Below, one piece after another: positions 1 to 8,724 of a stretch of DNA of 64,000 bases (positions are counted from its first letter, which is position 1; every line of letters begins with the position of its first letter). The stretch lies in IMG/VR virus record IMGVR_UViG_3300021135_000011, positions 1-64,000 of that record; one strand, given 5' to 3'. The notes beneath the pieces are model-generated. The model saw only the letters and a program-made list of their open reading frames with translations, searched no databases and had not been told where the DNA came from. This DNA is from a virus. Position numbers and translations under genes: made by a program.

Positions 1-313
1 ATCCATCACCATTAACAGTATTATGAGAATCTACATAAAATAAAGGTAAATCTGTTGTACCACTTGTTGTACCTGAGCAACTTCCGCATTGACATATTTT
101 TGCATCCATTGCTGTAAGAATAGTTTGCAAATCAGTGTTTGTTGGAAGATTAGTACAAGATAAATATGCGCTAGAAAAAATACAAGCTGTTGGTAAGGTG
201 TCTTGACAAGGTGTTCCTTGACATGTATTTAATGCCGGATTAAATGAATAATTCGGTGGGCAACCACAATTTGTATTAGGACATGAACAAGGTCTTGTAT
301 TACAGTTACACAT
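1..313 (-). CDS. Cys-rich virion-associated protein, 5' part only
   Basis: An open frame starts at an ATG at 311-313 and runs off the left edge, so only the first 104 codons are visible. The N-terminus is packed with CxC and CxxC pairs (begins MCNCNTRPCSCPN), then becomes Thr/Ser-rich. It lies 12 bases downstream of the FN3-like gene and belongs to the same late operon. The composition resembles the Cys-rich appendage proteins next to it. I do not recognise a family. Confidence 0.6.
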   Translation of the reverse strand, partial: MCNCNTRPCSCPNTNCGCPPNYSFNPALNTCQGTPCQDTLPTACIFSSAYLSCTNLPTNTDLQTILTAMDAKICQCGSCSGTTSGTTDLPLFYVDSHNTVNGDG

Positions 314-324
314 TATTTATTAAT

Positions 325-1497
325 TTAAGTTGTTGTAAAAGGTATTGCGCTACATACATATGGAGCAACGCCTGTTAAGGTAGTAGTGGTTACTAATGTA
401 TAATTAGTTGTTCTTGCTAATCCACTAAATGTTCCTGTTTGTATTGTAGAAGGATTTGTAAATGAAGTATTTTGTTGACTTGTTCCACCAGATGCGGCAT
501 ATAAATCCACTCTATAAGTTACACTTGTTGTTAAATAAGGATTTAAAGTAAATGTAACTGATCCTGCGCCAGGGGTTGCATTTATTGTTGGGCAATACGA
601 AATATTATTTTGAACTGCAATATTTGTTGTTTTATTACAAGTTAATCCAAGAGTACTATTTGTTAAAATTGATTTGACTGTTATTGTATAATTAGAAGTT
701 GGGATTAAAACCGTTCCTGTTATTGCAATATTTAAAGGTGTTGCTGTTGTTGATAAAGTTACTAAATTAATTGCTTGTGTATAAGTATTATTTGCAGAAT
801 CAGTAACTATAATTGTTGAACCCCCATCTGTAAATCCAGACGGAATAAAAGTATACCCGTCAAAGAAAACATTTATACCTGAAGTATAACTTACTACTAA
901 TGCTGCGAAATTAACTATTACTTGTGAGCAAGTAGGTGTTACAGCAGCTAACGCATTAGAAATCCCAACACGAGCATCACAAAGTGTTAACCAAATATTT
1001 GTTAAAGTATTTGCAACGGTAGTTGGATTTGTAACCCACCCACTAATAGACCCCATTGAGGCTGTAGGAGATGCAAATGATTTTGAAGTACTTAAATTGG
1101 GACATTCTGTAGTTATTGCACTTGCTAATCCAGAAATACCTCCTAAAAAAGAATTTAATCCACAATAAGAAGTTAGTAATTCTGATAGTACTTGATCAAT
1201 TGGTTGCAGTGTACAACCGCTCATTAAACACTGAGGGTTTATTTCAGGTGTTACATAAGGCGCAGTAATACCAGAAGTAACAGCATATAAATGCGCTATC
1301 TCAGAATTTATTGTTGTAACTTCAGTAGATAGTGTTGTATAATTGCTAATAAGATTGTTTACACTTTGCCCAACTAATACTAAATAACTATATGGATATA
1401 ATGATGTAACAGGATTTCCGTTAGTATCATTATATTGTAAATTACTTGGAAGGGTTATTAAAATATTAGGAACCCAATTTGGTATTGGTGTAGGCAT
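325..1497 (-). CDS. Putative tail appendage protein with C-terminal FN3-like domain
   Basis: 390 aa, rich in Thr, Ser and Asn. The last 90 residues (from the CPTINATPGAGS segment) have the beta-sandwich rhythm of a fibronectin type III-like module, common in phage surface proteins. An earlier part has repeated Cys residues (CLMSGC, CGLN). No signal peptide or membrane segment is seen. It sits at the downstream end of the structural operon, which suggests an exposed fibre or appendage. The domain reading is by pattern only. Confidence 0.6.
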   Translation of the reverse strand: MPTPIPNWVPNILITLPSNLQYNDTNGNPVTSLYPYSYLVLVGQSVNNLISNYTTLSTEVTTINSEIAHLYAVTSGITAPYVTPEINPQCLMSGCTLQPIDQVLSELLTSYCGLNSFLGGISGLASAITTECPNLSTSKSFASPTASMGSISGWVTNPTTVANTLTNIWLTLCDARVGISNALAAVTPTCSQVIVNFAALVVSYTSGINVFFDGYTFIPSGFTDGGSTIIVTDSANNTYTQAINLVTLSTTATPLNIAITGTVLIPTSNYTITVKSILTNSTLGLTCNKTTNIAVQNNISYCPTINATPGAGSVTFTLNPYLTTSVTYRVDLYAASGGTSQQNTSFTNPSTIQTGTFSGLARTTNYTLVTTTTLTGVAPYVCSAIPFTTT

Positions 1498-1501
1498 ATT
1501 A

Positions 1502-1870
1502 TTAACAATTTGTACATGGAACAGTACTACCTGTCCCAGAAGTTAAATTATTTACTTGTGTTTGTAAAGAAGTTATTTGTGTTTGTAAAGAACACATATA
1601 GTTTATCATTAACTGAAGTACTGGTATAAGTTGTGTTGGGTTTTGACACGATGGGCATGGTGTATAGAAACATGACAAATCTAATCCTGACATATTCAAC
1701 ATACTTTGTATATAACAAGATTCTTGACCTAAGTTGTATAATACATCGCTTACAGACCACCCGGTGCAATTAGGTAGGCATGGAATTGGTGTTCCATTAT
1801 AAGGAACACAATTAGAACCAGTTACATCTCCACAATTATTACTTGTACTATTTGGTATCAATGGTTGCAT
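1502..1870 (-). CDS. Small Cys-rich protein, probable appendage component
   Basis: 122 aa with about 14 Cys, many as CxxC or CPxC (ends PCTNC). A short coiled-coil-like segment (LQTQITSLQTQVNNL) lies near the C-terminus. Its start overlaps the end of the upstream membrane-protein gene by 23 bases, so translation is probably coupled. Function unknown; neighbours suggest a virion role. Confidence 0.55.
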   Translation of the reverse strand: MQPLIPNSTSNNCGDVTGSNCVPYNGTPIPCLPNCTGWSVSDVLYNLGQESCYIQSMLNMSGLDLSCFYTPCPSCQNPTQLIPVLQLMINYMCSLQTQITSLQTQVNNLTSGTGSTVPCTNC

Positions 1871-2099
1871 TATTATCTTTTGTTAATTGTGCTACTGAGG
1901 TCATTATAACTCCAGCAACTAATAAATGAGAACAAATTTTAAGAATAGAGTCTGAAATAACTGCGCCTGTATACGTTGTGGGTATTGCCACTACTGGACC
2001 ACAAATACCACTTATACATAAGCCCAATGCTCTTATTTTTTTAAAAAAAGGCGGAGTTTTAGATATAAGTCTTGAAAAAATTTCGCTGTAAAACGGCAT
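1848..2099 (-). CDS. Small two-helix membrane protein, holin candidate
   Basis: 83 aa. A basic N-terminus (RLISKTPPFFKKIR) is followed by two hydrophobic stretches, about residues 25-45 and 52-72, and a polar tail. This is the topology of small phage holins. It is directly followed, and slightly overlapped, by appendage genes and preceded by another membrane protein. The lysis role is inferred from size, topology and position; no endolysin is seen in the window. Confidence 0.45.
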   Translation of the reverse strand: MPFYSEIFSRLISKTPPFFKKIRALGLCISGICGPVVAIPTTYTGAVISDSILKICSHLLVAGVIMTSVAQLTKDNNATIDTK

Positions 2100-2100
2100 A

Positions 2101-2364
2101 TTAGGACTGTTCTAAAGTTAAAACGCGATGATCTAGTTCCTTCATTGTTGAAACGAGGTCATCAATTCTTGTAGTCATATTAATGATTTTTTCATCATTT
2201 TTTGCAAGTTGAATAAGAACCTCTCTAATATCCTTATTCATTTCTTTAATTTCTCTATTAGTACTATCTTGACTCTTTTTTATTGCACTTAGAATAAAAA
2301 CAATCCAAACACCTAGAAGAGAAAGTATTATACCTGTAATTGAAACGATTACTGTTGCAGACAT
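2101..2364 (-). CDS. Membrane-anchored coiled-coil protein
   Basis: 87 aa. An N-terminal transmembrane helix (about residues 5-26) is followed by a charged heptad-like coiled coil to the C-terminus. The shape recalls XhlA-like haemolysin or spanin-type lysis accessory proteins, but no diagnostic motif is visible. The gap to the next gene is one base, so the pair may work together. Confidence 0.45.
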   Translation of the reverse strand: MSATVIVSITGIILSLLGVWIVFILSAIKKSQDSTNREIKEMNKDIREVLIQLAKNDEKIINMTTRIDDLVSTMKELDHRVLTLEQS

Positions 2365-2387
2365 TAAATTTTATTTTGAGTTTATAA

Positions 2388-3209
2388 TTAATAACTTGAC
2401 ATACAATACCATGTTGTATTAGAAGTTCTATATTTAAAAATATAAGTGTCACCTGTATTTGTAGATAAAGAGGATACTGGATTTTTTAACATATGCTGCC
2501 CTGAATTAGGTAAAATTGTAGTAGATGTACACACAATATTATTTCCTGTTAATTGCCCTCCAAAAGAAATTACTATTTCCTGACCATCTACAGGCGAGGA
2601 AGAAAGTGTTATTGTACAGGATGCAACTAAAGAAGGTGGATCATAATATAATCCTCTTACACCATCATTTATCGTTAATGTACCACTTCCATTATCAACC
2701 TGCATTGTTGGGGTGGCGATTGCATTAGTCTGTATTGCAACTGAATTTACATAATCTTCCTCAAGATATGTTGTACTTAGATTATTATCTATGTCTCCCA
2801 ATCGAGCATAGTTTTCTGTAAGCTCTACGTAATCTCCGAACTTAGTAGTAAATCCTGATATAAATGAAATAGGTGAAGTTGTACTTGTATAAAATTTTGC
2901 ACCAGGAGTCATATTACCATCAATATCCCCGATTGCTTGTCGTTTTGTATTAATCTCTAATAATTTTACACCTAAAACACCTACATTTAATCCTTCTGTC
3001 CCACCTGCAATATTACTGTAATTGAAATCACTAAATGATGTAATACCTGTACCGGAACCAACTACTATTTGATTTAATGGTTGTGAGTTACTACCACCTT
3101 CAGCTAAGATAGTTTCAATATAATTTATACGATTTTTTTGAAACTTACTCGCTTCAATTAACCAATAAACTTGATCTACTAATCCTAAATATTGTGGATT
3201 TGGTGTCAT
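2388..3209 (-). CDS. Putative tail fibre or baseplate protein
   Basis: 273 aa, Gly/Ser/Thr-rich with beta-strand-like repeats in the middle (short segments ending in GDIDGN and GDIDNN suggest an internal repeat around residues 93-145). The C-terminal 80 residues look like a compact beta domain often found at fibre tips. It overlaps the next upstream gene by 4 bases. Assigned from composition and context only. Confidence 0.45.
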   Translation of the reverse strand: MTPNPQYLGLVDQVYWLIEASKFQKNRINYIETILAEGGSNSQPLNQIVVGSGTGITSFSDFNYSNIAGGTEGLNVGVLGVKLLEINTKRQAIGDIDGNMTPGAKFYTSTTSPISFISGFTTKFGDYVELTENYARLGDIDNNLSTTYLEEDYVNSVAIQTNAIATPTMQVDNGSGTLTINDGVRGLYYDPPSLVASCTITLSSSPVDGQEIVISFGGQLTGNNIVCTSTTILPNSGQHMLKNPVSSLSTNTGDTYIFKYRTSNTTWYCMSSY

Positions 3210-3583
3210 ATTGCTAAATAAGAAAATGTTACATTAAAGGGTGTAGATGCAATAGAAGATTCATAATATACTATAATTCCGTTTGTAGTTGGCGTAGAAG
3301 ATAGAACAATTACAAAATTTGATAATCCTGTAAATGGAACCGCTGCTTGAACTACTGTACTTATAGGCGTAAAAGATAGTGGAATTATTGTATTACTTAT
3401 TGTAGCACCACTAGTAGCAATATTTACATTATGTGATCCTATTGTCGGACCACCAGCGGTTCCTAAAAATTCTGTTATACCACTTAAGGCTAAGTTTAAA
3501 TTTGCACCTGTAATACTATCAGTACCATTAGTATTGACATATGTATTAATAAAAGACTGTAAAGATGCAATTGTTGGAAACAT
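3206..3583 (-). CDS. Small virion-associated beta protein
   Basis: 125 aa. After a short helical N-terminus (residues 1-40) the rest is a Val/Ser/Thr-rich beta region. It overlaps its downstream neighbour by 4 bases, which fits coupled translation of appendage components. No family recognised. Confidence 0.45.
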   Translation of the reverse strand: MFPTIASLQSFINTYVNTNGTDSITGANLNLALSGITEFLGTAGGPTIGSHNVNIATSGATISNTIIPLSFTPISTVVQAAVPFTGLSNFVIVLSSTPTTNGIIVYYESSIASTPFNVTFSYLAI

Positions 3584-3590
3584 AAATATA

Positions 3591-3941
3591 TTATTTAAAA
3601 AAATCTGAATTAAAATCTGAATTAAAATCGCCTACTGGAGAATAATTACATCCTGGAGTATTACAATACGGCGTTAACGCTACAAATGGAAATTGAGGAT
3701 TTGAATTTTTTACAGTAGTTAAAGACAATATACAGTTTTGTGGTGCATAACTTGATGCACACTGAGTACAGCAATCATCCAACTGTTGATATCTAAGTAA
3801 TCGTTGTTCGAGCCAAACTAATTCTTTACTTTTTATATTACAATTTAAATCTATACCCCAAATAGTTTTATATGCAAACTTTTTAAAAGTGTTACAAAAA
3901 TTACTAATTATTTCGTTTTTGTGTTGTAAAAAGTTTATCAA
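3591..3941 (-). CDS. Hypothetical structural-operon protein with Cys cluster
   Basis: 116 aa. It contains the segment DDCCTQCASSY and several further Cys, and ends in a near-repeat FNSDFNSDFFK. The final codons arise from a short tandem duplication visible in the DNA at 3,600-3,625. It overlaps the next gene by 4 bases. Function unknown. Confidence 0.45.
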   Translation of the reverse strand: MINFLQHKNEIISNFCNTFKKFAYKTIWGIDLNCNIKSKELVWLEQRLLRYQQLDDCCTQCASSYAPQNCILSLTTVKNSNPQFPFVALTPYCNTPGCNYSPVGDFNSDFNSDFFK

Positions 3942-4141
3942 AGTTTTCTATTTTTTATTTCTTCCTGTAATCGTTTTTCATCACGTACTCTTTTTTCATA
4001 TTCTTGAAGACATGCTGCACAACATTGCATACCATTTGTTGCAACTCTTTTTTGGCAGCTACAACTTAAAGACCTTTGACAGTTGGTGCACTTTTCCATA
4101 TTATTATTGGTTTGGTTTATTTTTAATGACAAGTATGACAA
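3938..4141 (-). CDS. Small zinc-finger-like protein
   Basis: 67 aa with CTNCQRSLSCSC and, further on, CCAAC, a pattern typical of a small zinc-binding knuckle, followed by a charged helical tail rich in Lys, Arg and Glu. It overlaps the upstream gene by 19 bases. Role unknown. Confidence 0.5.
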   Translation of the reverse strand: MSYLSLKINQTNNNMEKCTNCQRSLSCSCQKRVATNGMQCCAACLQEYEKRVRDEKRLQEEIKNRKL

Positions 4142-4677
4142 CCCCGACTTAAATCATTTAATTTTCTTTCAGCCAGACGATACATTTGTATTCCATCTGT
4201 AGGATTATTTTTATCTTCAACTAAAAATTTTGCAGTTAATATTTGACTTTCTATTAATTGCATCTCTCTAATTAAAACTAATTTGTCATTTGTTGGATCG
4301 CAAGGTGTATCATTTATCCAACATAATGTCTTTCTCCACCTCTCTTGTATAGCAACAATCCTTAACATGTTATACTCAACATAAACTAAAGAATTAGGAC
4401 TAACAGAATATCTAAAGTGCCATATGCCGTCTGGAATATTTGGACATGTACTGCCACACCCTGTTTGTAACATACCTAATGTGCAAGCGTTTAAAAACAA
4501 TCTAAATTGTTCAGATAAACCTGTATATACAGCAGGTGTTTGGTATCCTGGAGGAGTTATTTCTAAAGTTGGGCAATTAAATGGAATAGAAGAAGAGTAG
4601 ATAGAACTATCCTCTACTCTAAGTATACCTAAGTTTGCATTCTCAGGAAAATCTAAAAACAATTGATGTCTATTCAC
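4123..4677 (-). CDS. Putative ring or connector structural protein
   Basis: 184 aa. The block PDGIWHFRYSVSPNSLVYVEYNMLR resembles a recurrent segment of head-tail connector or ring proteins of Bacteroidota phages as I remember them, and the second half is helical (IEQ/LRE-rich). It has its own promoter immediately upstream (4,681-4,712). A CHTC pair closes the protein. Family assignment is tentative. Confidence 0.5.
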   Translation of the reverse strand: MNRHQLFLDFPENANLGILRVEDSSIYSSSIPFNCPTLEITPPGYQTPAVYTGLSEQFRLFLNACTLGMLQTGCGSTCPNIPDGIWHFRYSVSPNSLVYVEYNMLRIVAIQERWRKTLCWINDTPCDPTNDKLVLIREMQLIESQILTAKFLVEDKNNPTDGIQMYRLAERKLNDLSRGCHTCH

Positions 4678-4680
4678 AAT

Positions 4681-4712
4681 AAAATATACGTAAAATAATT
4701 GATAATTCCAAA
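4681..4712 (-). promoter_or_regulatory. Bacteroidota-type promoter for the appendage operon
   Basis: On the minus strand a TTTG box (4,709-4,712) is followed after exactly 20 bases by TATATTTT (4,681-4,688). The gene start at 4,677 lies just downstream. It sits directly after a terminator, so it restarts transcription for the appendage and lysis-like genes. Confidence 0.7.
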
Positions 4713-4717
4713 TTAAG

Positions 4718-4754
4718 GTAAAAAGCCCCCAAATCCTATTAAGACTTAGGGGCT
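4718..4754 (-). terminator. Rho-independent terminator
   Basis: Read on the minus strand, AGCCCCTAAGTC (4,743-4,754) pairs with 4,724-4,736 over about 12 bp with a 6-base loop, and a run of T follows. It lies just after the stop of the 457-aa gene and just before a promoter. Confidence 0.8.
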
Positions 4755-4773
4755 AGTTTTTAGAAATTTAATT

Positions 4774-6147
4774 TTAGAAATTTTCTAAGACAACTGTACT
4801 ACCTGCTGCAGTTAAACAACCACCTATTAAGTTTGTAAAAGTTGTTGTAGTTGTACCTGTTGGTACATAGAATACAGCTTCCCATACACGGTTATTATCT
4901 GCGGGTTTAGGATTAAACTGATCCTTATTTACATATCTGATATGTATTTCATCATATAGTGATTGAAGACTAACATTTACAAGAGTTACATCGTCTTCAA
5001 TTTGACGCATCCTATAAAGATCAATTTCATAACCATCAGGGAAATTTTCCATCAGATACCTACGATAGGTAATCCATTCTCTAACAACCATTTGTCCAAG
5101 ACCAGATACTTGCTGCACACTTTGTGTAGTAGCTACCATATTTGGAACAGATGTATTAATAGTTGTTGTAACTTGACACGGATCAGCACCTAAGCCATCA
5201 TCCATTCTAAGAGATGCATAAATTAACAATGCATCAACATAGTAATAATCAGAAGGGGTAAATGTACAAGTATTAAATATTGTATCTACATATGCAGTTT
5301 GTAATTGTAAAGCTGCAGTTATTGTTGGTATTACTGTTCCACTTGTTGATGGTACATATGCACCACTTGCTACCGCTCCTGCACCTGCAGCTAAAGCTCC
5401 ATAATAAGAACCCCCTACTACACCTGGTGCATTGATAGAAACATCATATGCAGAGAATACCTGAACAATACTTCCTGGAGCAATTGTATAAACTCCCGAA
5501 CCTGCACCACCTGTAAGACTTGCATTAATAAATACTGCAGGATAGAACATTGTAGACAAGATTGGGTCTTGTTTTATAAAGTCTGACCATTGTAGCATAA
5601 CAGTTGTCGGGTCTACTAATTGACCTGTACAACCTGATTGGCAATTCCCATTGCAACAACCTGTCCAAGCTTCAACATCACGATATACTTCATGTCCAAA
5701 TACACGCAAGGCAGCCTCACCTTTAGCTTCCAAAAGAAGTCTATAAAACGTACCACATTGGAATGTAGGTCCAACTCCTTCGGTAGAGCCAGATACTGTT
5801 TGATTCCACCCAACTGTAATTACCATTGGTAATGCAGTTTTTGCAGTTTTTTTCCAAAACCTTTGTATACCTAATACAGGTATTGTATGTGTCTTATCTG
5901 ACATCTTATAACCACCCATACCAGGAGCTATATTCTGTACTGTATGGTAAGATCCTGCGCCAATAAGTATTTGACCTGCAACACCGGTAGATATTGAAGT
6001 TCCTATAATACTATTAGTTACAGGGAATACACCGATTCCACCTGCTGTAAGTGAAGTAGTGGTTGTTCCTGAACCAGCAAGAACCATTGTACCTCCTGAC
6101 ACTGCAGGAAGAAAAACCTCTCTAAAAGAACGAGTTTGGTAAGACAT
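4774..6147 (-). CDS. Large structural protein of the connector/tail region
   Basis: 457 aa, Gly/Thr/Ser-rich, no signal peptide. N-terminal 90 residues are low-complexity and flexible, the middle has a CCNGNCQSGC Cys cluster (about residues 163-172), and the C-terminal third is helical and charged (EIDLYRMRQIEDD). Between a ring-like gene upstream and a terminator downstream, it is an abundant virion component by position. Whether it is a tail tube, ring or cargo protein cannot be told from sequence alone. Confidence 0.5.
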   Translation of the reverse strand: MSYQTRSFREVFLPAVSGGTMVLAGSGTTTTSLTAGGIGVFPVTNSIIGTSISTGVAGQILIGAGSYHTVQNIAPGMGGYKMSDKTHTIPVLGIQRFWKKTAKTALPMVITVGWNQTVSGSTEGVGPTFQCGTFYRLLLEAKGEAALRVFGHEVYRDVEAWTGCCNGNCQSGCTGQLVDPTTVMLQWSDFIKQDPILSTMFYPAVFINASLTGGAGSGVYTIAPGSIVQVFSAYDVSINAPGVVGGSYYGALAAGAGAVASGAYVPSTSGTVIPTITAALQLQTAYVDTIFNTCTFTPSDYYYVDALLIYASLRMDDGLGADPCQVTTTINTSVPNMVATTQSVQQVSGLGQMVVREWITYRRYLMENFPDGYEIDLYRMRQIEDDVTLVNVSLQSLYDEIHIRYVNKDQFNPKPADNNRVWEAVFYVPTGTTTTTFTNLIGGCLTAAGSTVVLENF

Positions 6148-6171
6148 GTTTATTTATTTTTTATTTATTGT

Positions 6172-6876
6172 TTAAGTATTATGTTGTTCTGCCTGATTTA
6201 GTCGTTGCATATTTTGTTGCATATCTAAATCTCCAGATATTATAGCTGCGGCATCATCTATTATAAGTTCTATAACTGAATCTCTAAATTCACACAAAAC
6301 ATCTGATGTAGAGGTTAGACCTGTTTCTGTATCTGTACAACCATTAAATTGAACAGTTATAGGTTTTCTATAATAGATTACTTCAGGATTTATTATTTCA
6401 AATTTTTCTTCTGTATATATTCTTACTTTATTTCCAAAAAATGTAGAAAATGTTTCTGCCCATTTCCAACTGGGATTTTTGTTAGGGTCTTTAAGTAAAA
6501 TGTCTACATCAGATTCCTCAGCTTGATAAATTGTTAATCTTCTTGGCGGGCAACATTCATCTTTTTTAGCAAATGCAGATACTCTTGCAAAAACTATATA
6601 ATCTGAAGGAAAATCACAGGACTCATAAAATAAATGTCTATTTACAAATCCATCTTTCCATGTAACTAGTAGATTCTGTAAATCTGCAATAACTTGTGAA
6701 TCGCCTTCACGACCAACTCTTTTTTGATTTATTGCGTTTACTTGTCTACGAACCCACTCTCTTTGAGCCTTATTAAAAGCTTCTTGTATCTGCCAGCAAG
6801 GGATGTTGTCAAAATCTTCACTATCTAATTTGTTGACCCTTTGCTTTACTTTTAATTGTAGTAATGCATTATTCAT
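6172..6876 (-). CDS. Putative head-tail connector/ring protein
   Basis: 234 aa. The N-terminal motif DFDNIPCWQIQEAFNKAQREWVRRQVN is characteristic, to my recollection, of ring/adaptor proteins of crAss-like and related Bacteroidota podoviruses. The remainder alternates beta strands and helices (SDYIVFARVSAFA, PEVIYYRKPITV). It follows the capsid-region genes and precedes the large structural gene, matching a connector position. It overlaps the homing endonuclease gene upstream by 8 bases. Confidence 0.6.
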   Translation of the reverse strand: MNNALLQLKVKQRVNKLDSEDFDNIPCWQIQEAFNKAQREWVRRQVNAINQKRVGREGDSQVIADLQNLLVTWKDGFVNRHLFYESCDFPSDYIVFARVSAFAKKDECCPPRRLTIYQAEESDVDILLKDPNKNPSWKWAETFSTFFGNKVRIYTEEKFEIINPEVIYYRKPITVQFNGCTDTETGLTSTSDVLCEFRDSVIELIIDDAAAIISGDLDMQQNMQRLNQAEQHNT

Positions 6877-7333
6877 GATTATTATAAAATTTTAGATATT
6901 TTGTTAGATTTTCTAACACATTAATGTTATCATTAACAAAACCTAAAGCCTTATTACAGTTATCACAAAGTAATCCTCTTACCTCGCCTGTTTTGTGACT
7001 ATGGTCAACACATAATGATTTTTCTAAATCTGATTGATGTTTTCCACAACCTATACAATAACCTTCTTGTTTTTCAAAAATATTATTGTATTCTTCTATT
7101 GTTATATTATAATTTAATTTTAAGAAGTATTCTCTAATTTTATCTTTATTTTTCTCTCGATATTTCTTATGTTGTAACTTTACTTCATTAAAATTATTAT
7201 AGTAATATTCTTTATTATAAGTATTTCGCTTTTCTTTATTTTTCTTATAATAATTTTTAATATCTTCTTTATGAGTTTCTCTATATTTTTTACGATAAAC
7301 TCTATCATATTCTCGTTTTTCTTCTTTTGTCAT
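6869..7333 (-). CDS. Endonuclease VII-type homing endonuclease, freestanding
   Basis: 154 aa. The N-terminal 75 residues are a Lys/Arg/Tyr/Glu-rich DNA-binding extension. The C-terminal half carries the recombination endonuclease VII fold: CIGC (zinc ligands), VDHSHKTGEVRG (catalytic DH...H of the His-Me finger) and LLCDNCN. Such genes are typical freestanding homing endonucleases. It sits between two virion genes with an 8-base overlap and an 11-base gap, and is much more AT-rich and Lys-rich than they are, consistent with insertion. Confidence 0.85.
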   Translation of the reverse strand: MTKEEKREYDRVYRKKYRETHKEDIKNYYKKNKEKRNTYNKEYYYNNFNEVKLQHKKYREKNKDKIREYFLKLNYNITIEEYNNIFEKQEGYCIGCGKHQSDLEKSLCVDHSHKTGEVRGLLCDNCNKALGFVNDNINVLENLTKYLKFYNNHE

Positions 7334-7344
7334 AAAACGAGATT

Positions 7345-8421
7345 TTAGTTATTTAATTCGTTATCAACTTTTGCTTTTAATCTTTTTAATATATCCTGAT
7401 TTAAAGGATTTTTTAAGAATGAAACTACTTCTTCTATTGTTCTACCGACAGGTATACCATCTTCCATAAAATATATTGTTCCTGTTCTATTTTGTTTATC
7501 TTCTATTCTGTGATCTAAATACCTATATTTAGTTGCGCATTTTACTATAGAGCGAATTGCAAGTTCTTCGGTAGGTAATTTAGATAAATCAAGGAACCGT
7601 TGAGATGCCATTCTTTTATTCTTTTCCCAAAGTTCACCATCAATTCCTCTATCCATATTAAGATATACTATATCTGTAGGGGTTGAGCGTTTATATTGTG
7701 TTGGGTCTGGATCAAAATTACGAGCAATTAGTAAAAGCTTTTCTACATCAGTATCTCTTAAATTATCAAGTATAGATTTTGCTTTATTTACAATTTTACG
7801 ATATTCTGTATTAATTGCGGCAGTATTCTCTAATTTATCTAAATAAAATTTTGGGGGTGTTGGAAAAGGCCAACTATACGCATCTTCTAAAGATGGTGCT
7901 ACTAAAGCTTTATAACCACCTGCTCTTATTGCCCTTTCAATAAGAATGTCCATTGGACTAGTCATATCTAAAAACAATCCTGATTCAGTAAGTTCTAACG
8001 TAAATCCTTGTGGGTATTCTTTATCATTACCCCAAAAAGAAACATTAGTTGGTGCAAGTTCTGAACATTGTTTCCAGAAATCTTTATTTTTTAAAGATGG
8101 ATCAACTTTATCTCCACCAAATAGCATATAATGTACAGTAGCAACTGTTTCTCTTATATCTTTACGTTCAGCTTCTCTTTCTTCATCTGTAAGTCTCATT
8201 AACTCTGGCGCAGTTTCATCAAGTCCATTTACTACTTTATAAACAGCTTCCCTTGTTAATGTACCTGGTGTAACTTCTTTTATAAAGATTGTATCTTTTT
8301 GCCGTGCACCATCAAAAATGGACATACCATATTTCTCAAGTCCTGAATTACTAACATTTGGATTTACGAAGCATTTAATAGCTACGTTTGAACGTGCTTT
8401 TGATTTTGTTTGTACTTGCAT
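7345..8421 (-). CDS. Virion-region protein of unknown function
   Basis: 358 aa, soluble, mixed alpha/beta. Features include an N-terminal basic segment (KSKARSNVAIKCF), a Pro/Trp stretch (SWPFPTPPKFYLDKL) and a helical C-terminus. It is located downstream of the capsid gene and upstream of the connector genes. I do not recognise the family; a capsid-auxiliary or portal-vestibule protein would fit the position. Confidence 0.5.
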   Translation of the reverse strand: MQVQTKSKARSNVAIKCFVNPNVSNSGLEKYGMSIFDGARQKDTIFIKEVTPGTLTREAVYKVVNGLDETAPELMRLTDEEREAERKDIRETVATVHYMLFGGDKVDPSLKNKDFWKQCSELAPTNVSFWGNDKEYPQGFTLELTESGLFLDMTSPMDILIERAIRAGGYKALVAPSLEDAYSWPFPTPPKFYLDKLENTAAINTEYRKIVNKAKSILDNLRDTDVEKLLLIARNFDPDPTQYKRSTPTDIVYLNMDRGIDGELWEKNKRMASQRFLDLSKLPTEELAIRSIVKCATKYRYLDHRIEDKQNRTGTIYFMEDGIPVGRTIEEVVSFLKNPLNQDILKRLKAKVDNELNN

Positions 8422-8460
8422 ATATTGGTTTGGTTTTAAAAGAAAGGTATTATTATCTTG

Positions 8461-8664
8461 TTAGATTTTCTTTATACTGTCTGATACTTGTGTAGTGGTG
8501 TTATCTACTGCCGTGCTTATATCAGATTTTACTGTAGAAATATCAGTTTTTATTGTGTCTGTTGTATTAGTTACTTCTGTAGTTATTTCTTTTGATTCTT
8601 TTACACCAAAATAAACAAGTGCTATTATAGCAGCAACCACACACATTGCAATTAATATTCCCAT
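8461..8664 (-). CDS. Small membrane-anchored protein with coiled-coil tail
   Basis: 67 aa. Residues 2-20 form a transmembrane helix (MGILIAMCVVAAIIALVYFG); the remainder repeats a TDxxxSxxxSD pattern consistent with an amphipathic helix. It has its own promoter (8,686-8,717). Function unknown. Confidence 0.5.
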   Translation of the reverse strand: MGILIAMCVVAAIIALVYFGVKESKEITTEVTNTTDTIKTDISTVKSDISTAVDNTTTQVSDSIKKI

Positions 8665-8685
8665 TAGTTTAATTTTTATTATAAT

Positions 8686-8717
8686 AAAATATACTAAATT
8701 TATTTGGATTTACCAAA
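8686..8717 (-). promoter_or_regulatory. Bacteroidota-type promoter downstream of the capsid gene
   Basis: Minus strand TTTG (8,714-8,717), 20 bases, TATATTTT (8,686-8,693). The start codon it would serve is at 8,664. The -33 box lies in the hairpin-like palindrome at 8,700-8,716. Confidence 0.7.
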
Positions 8718-8724
8718 TTACTGA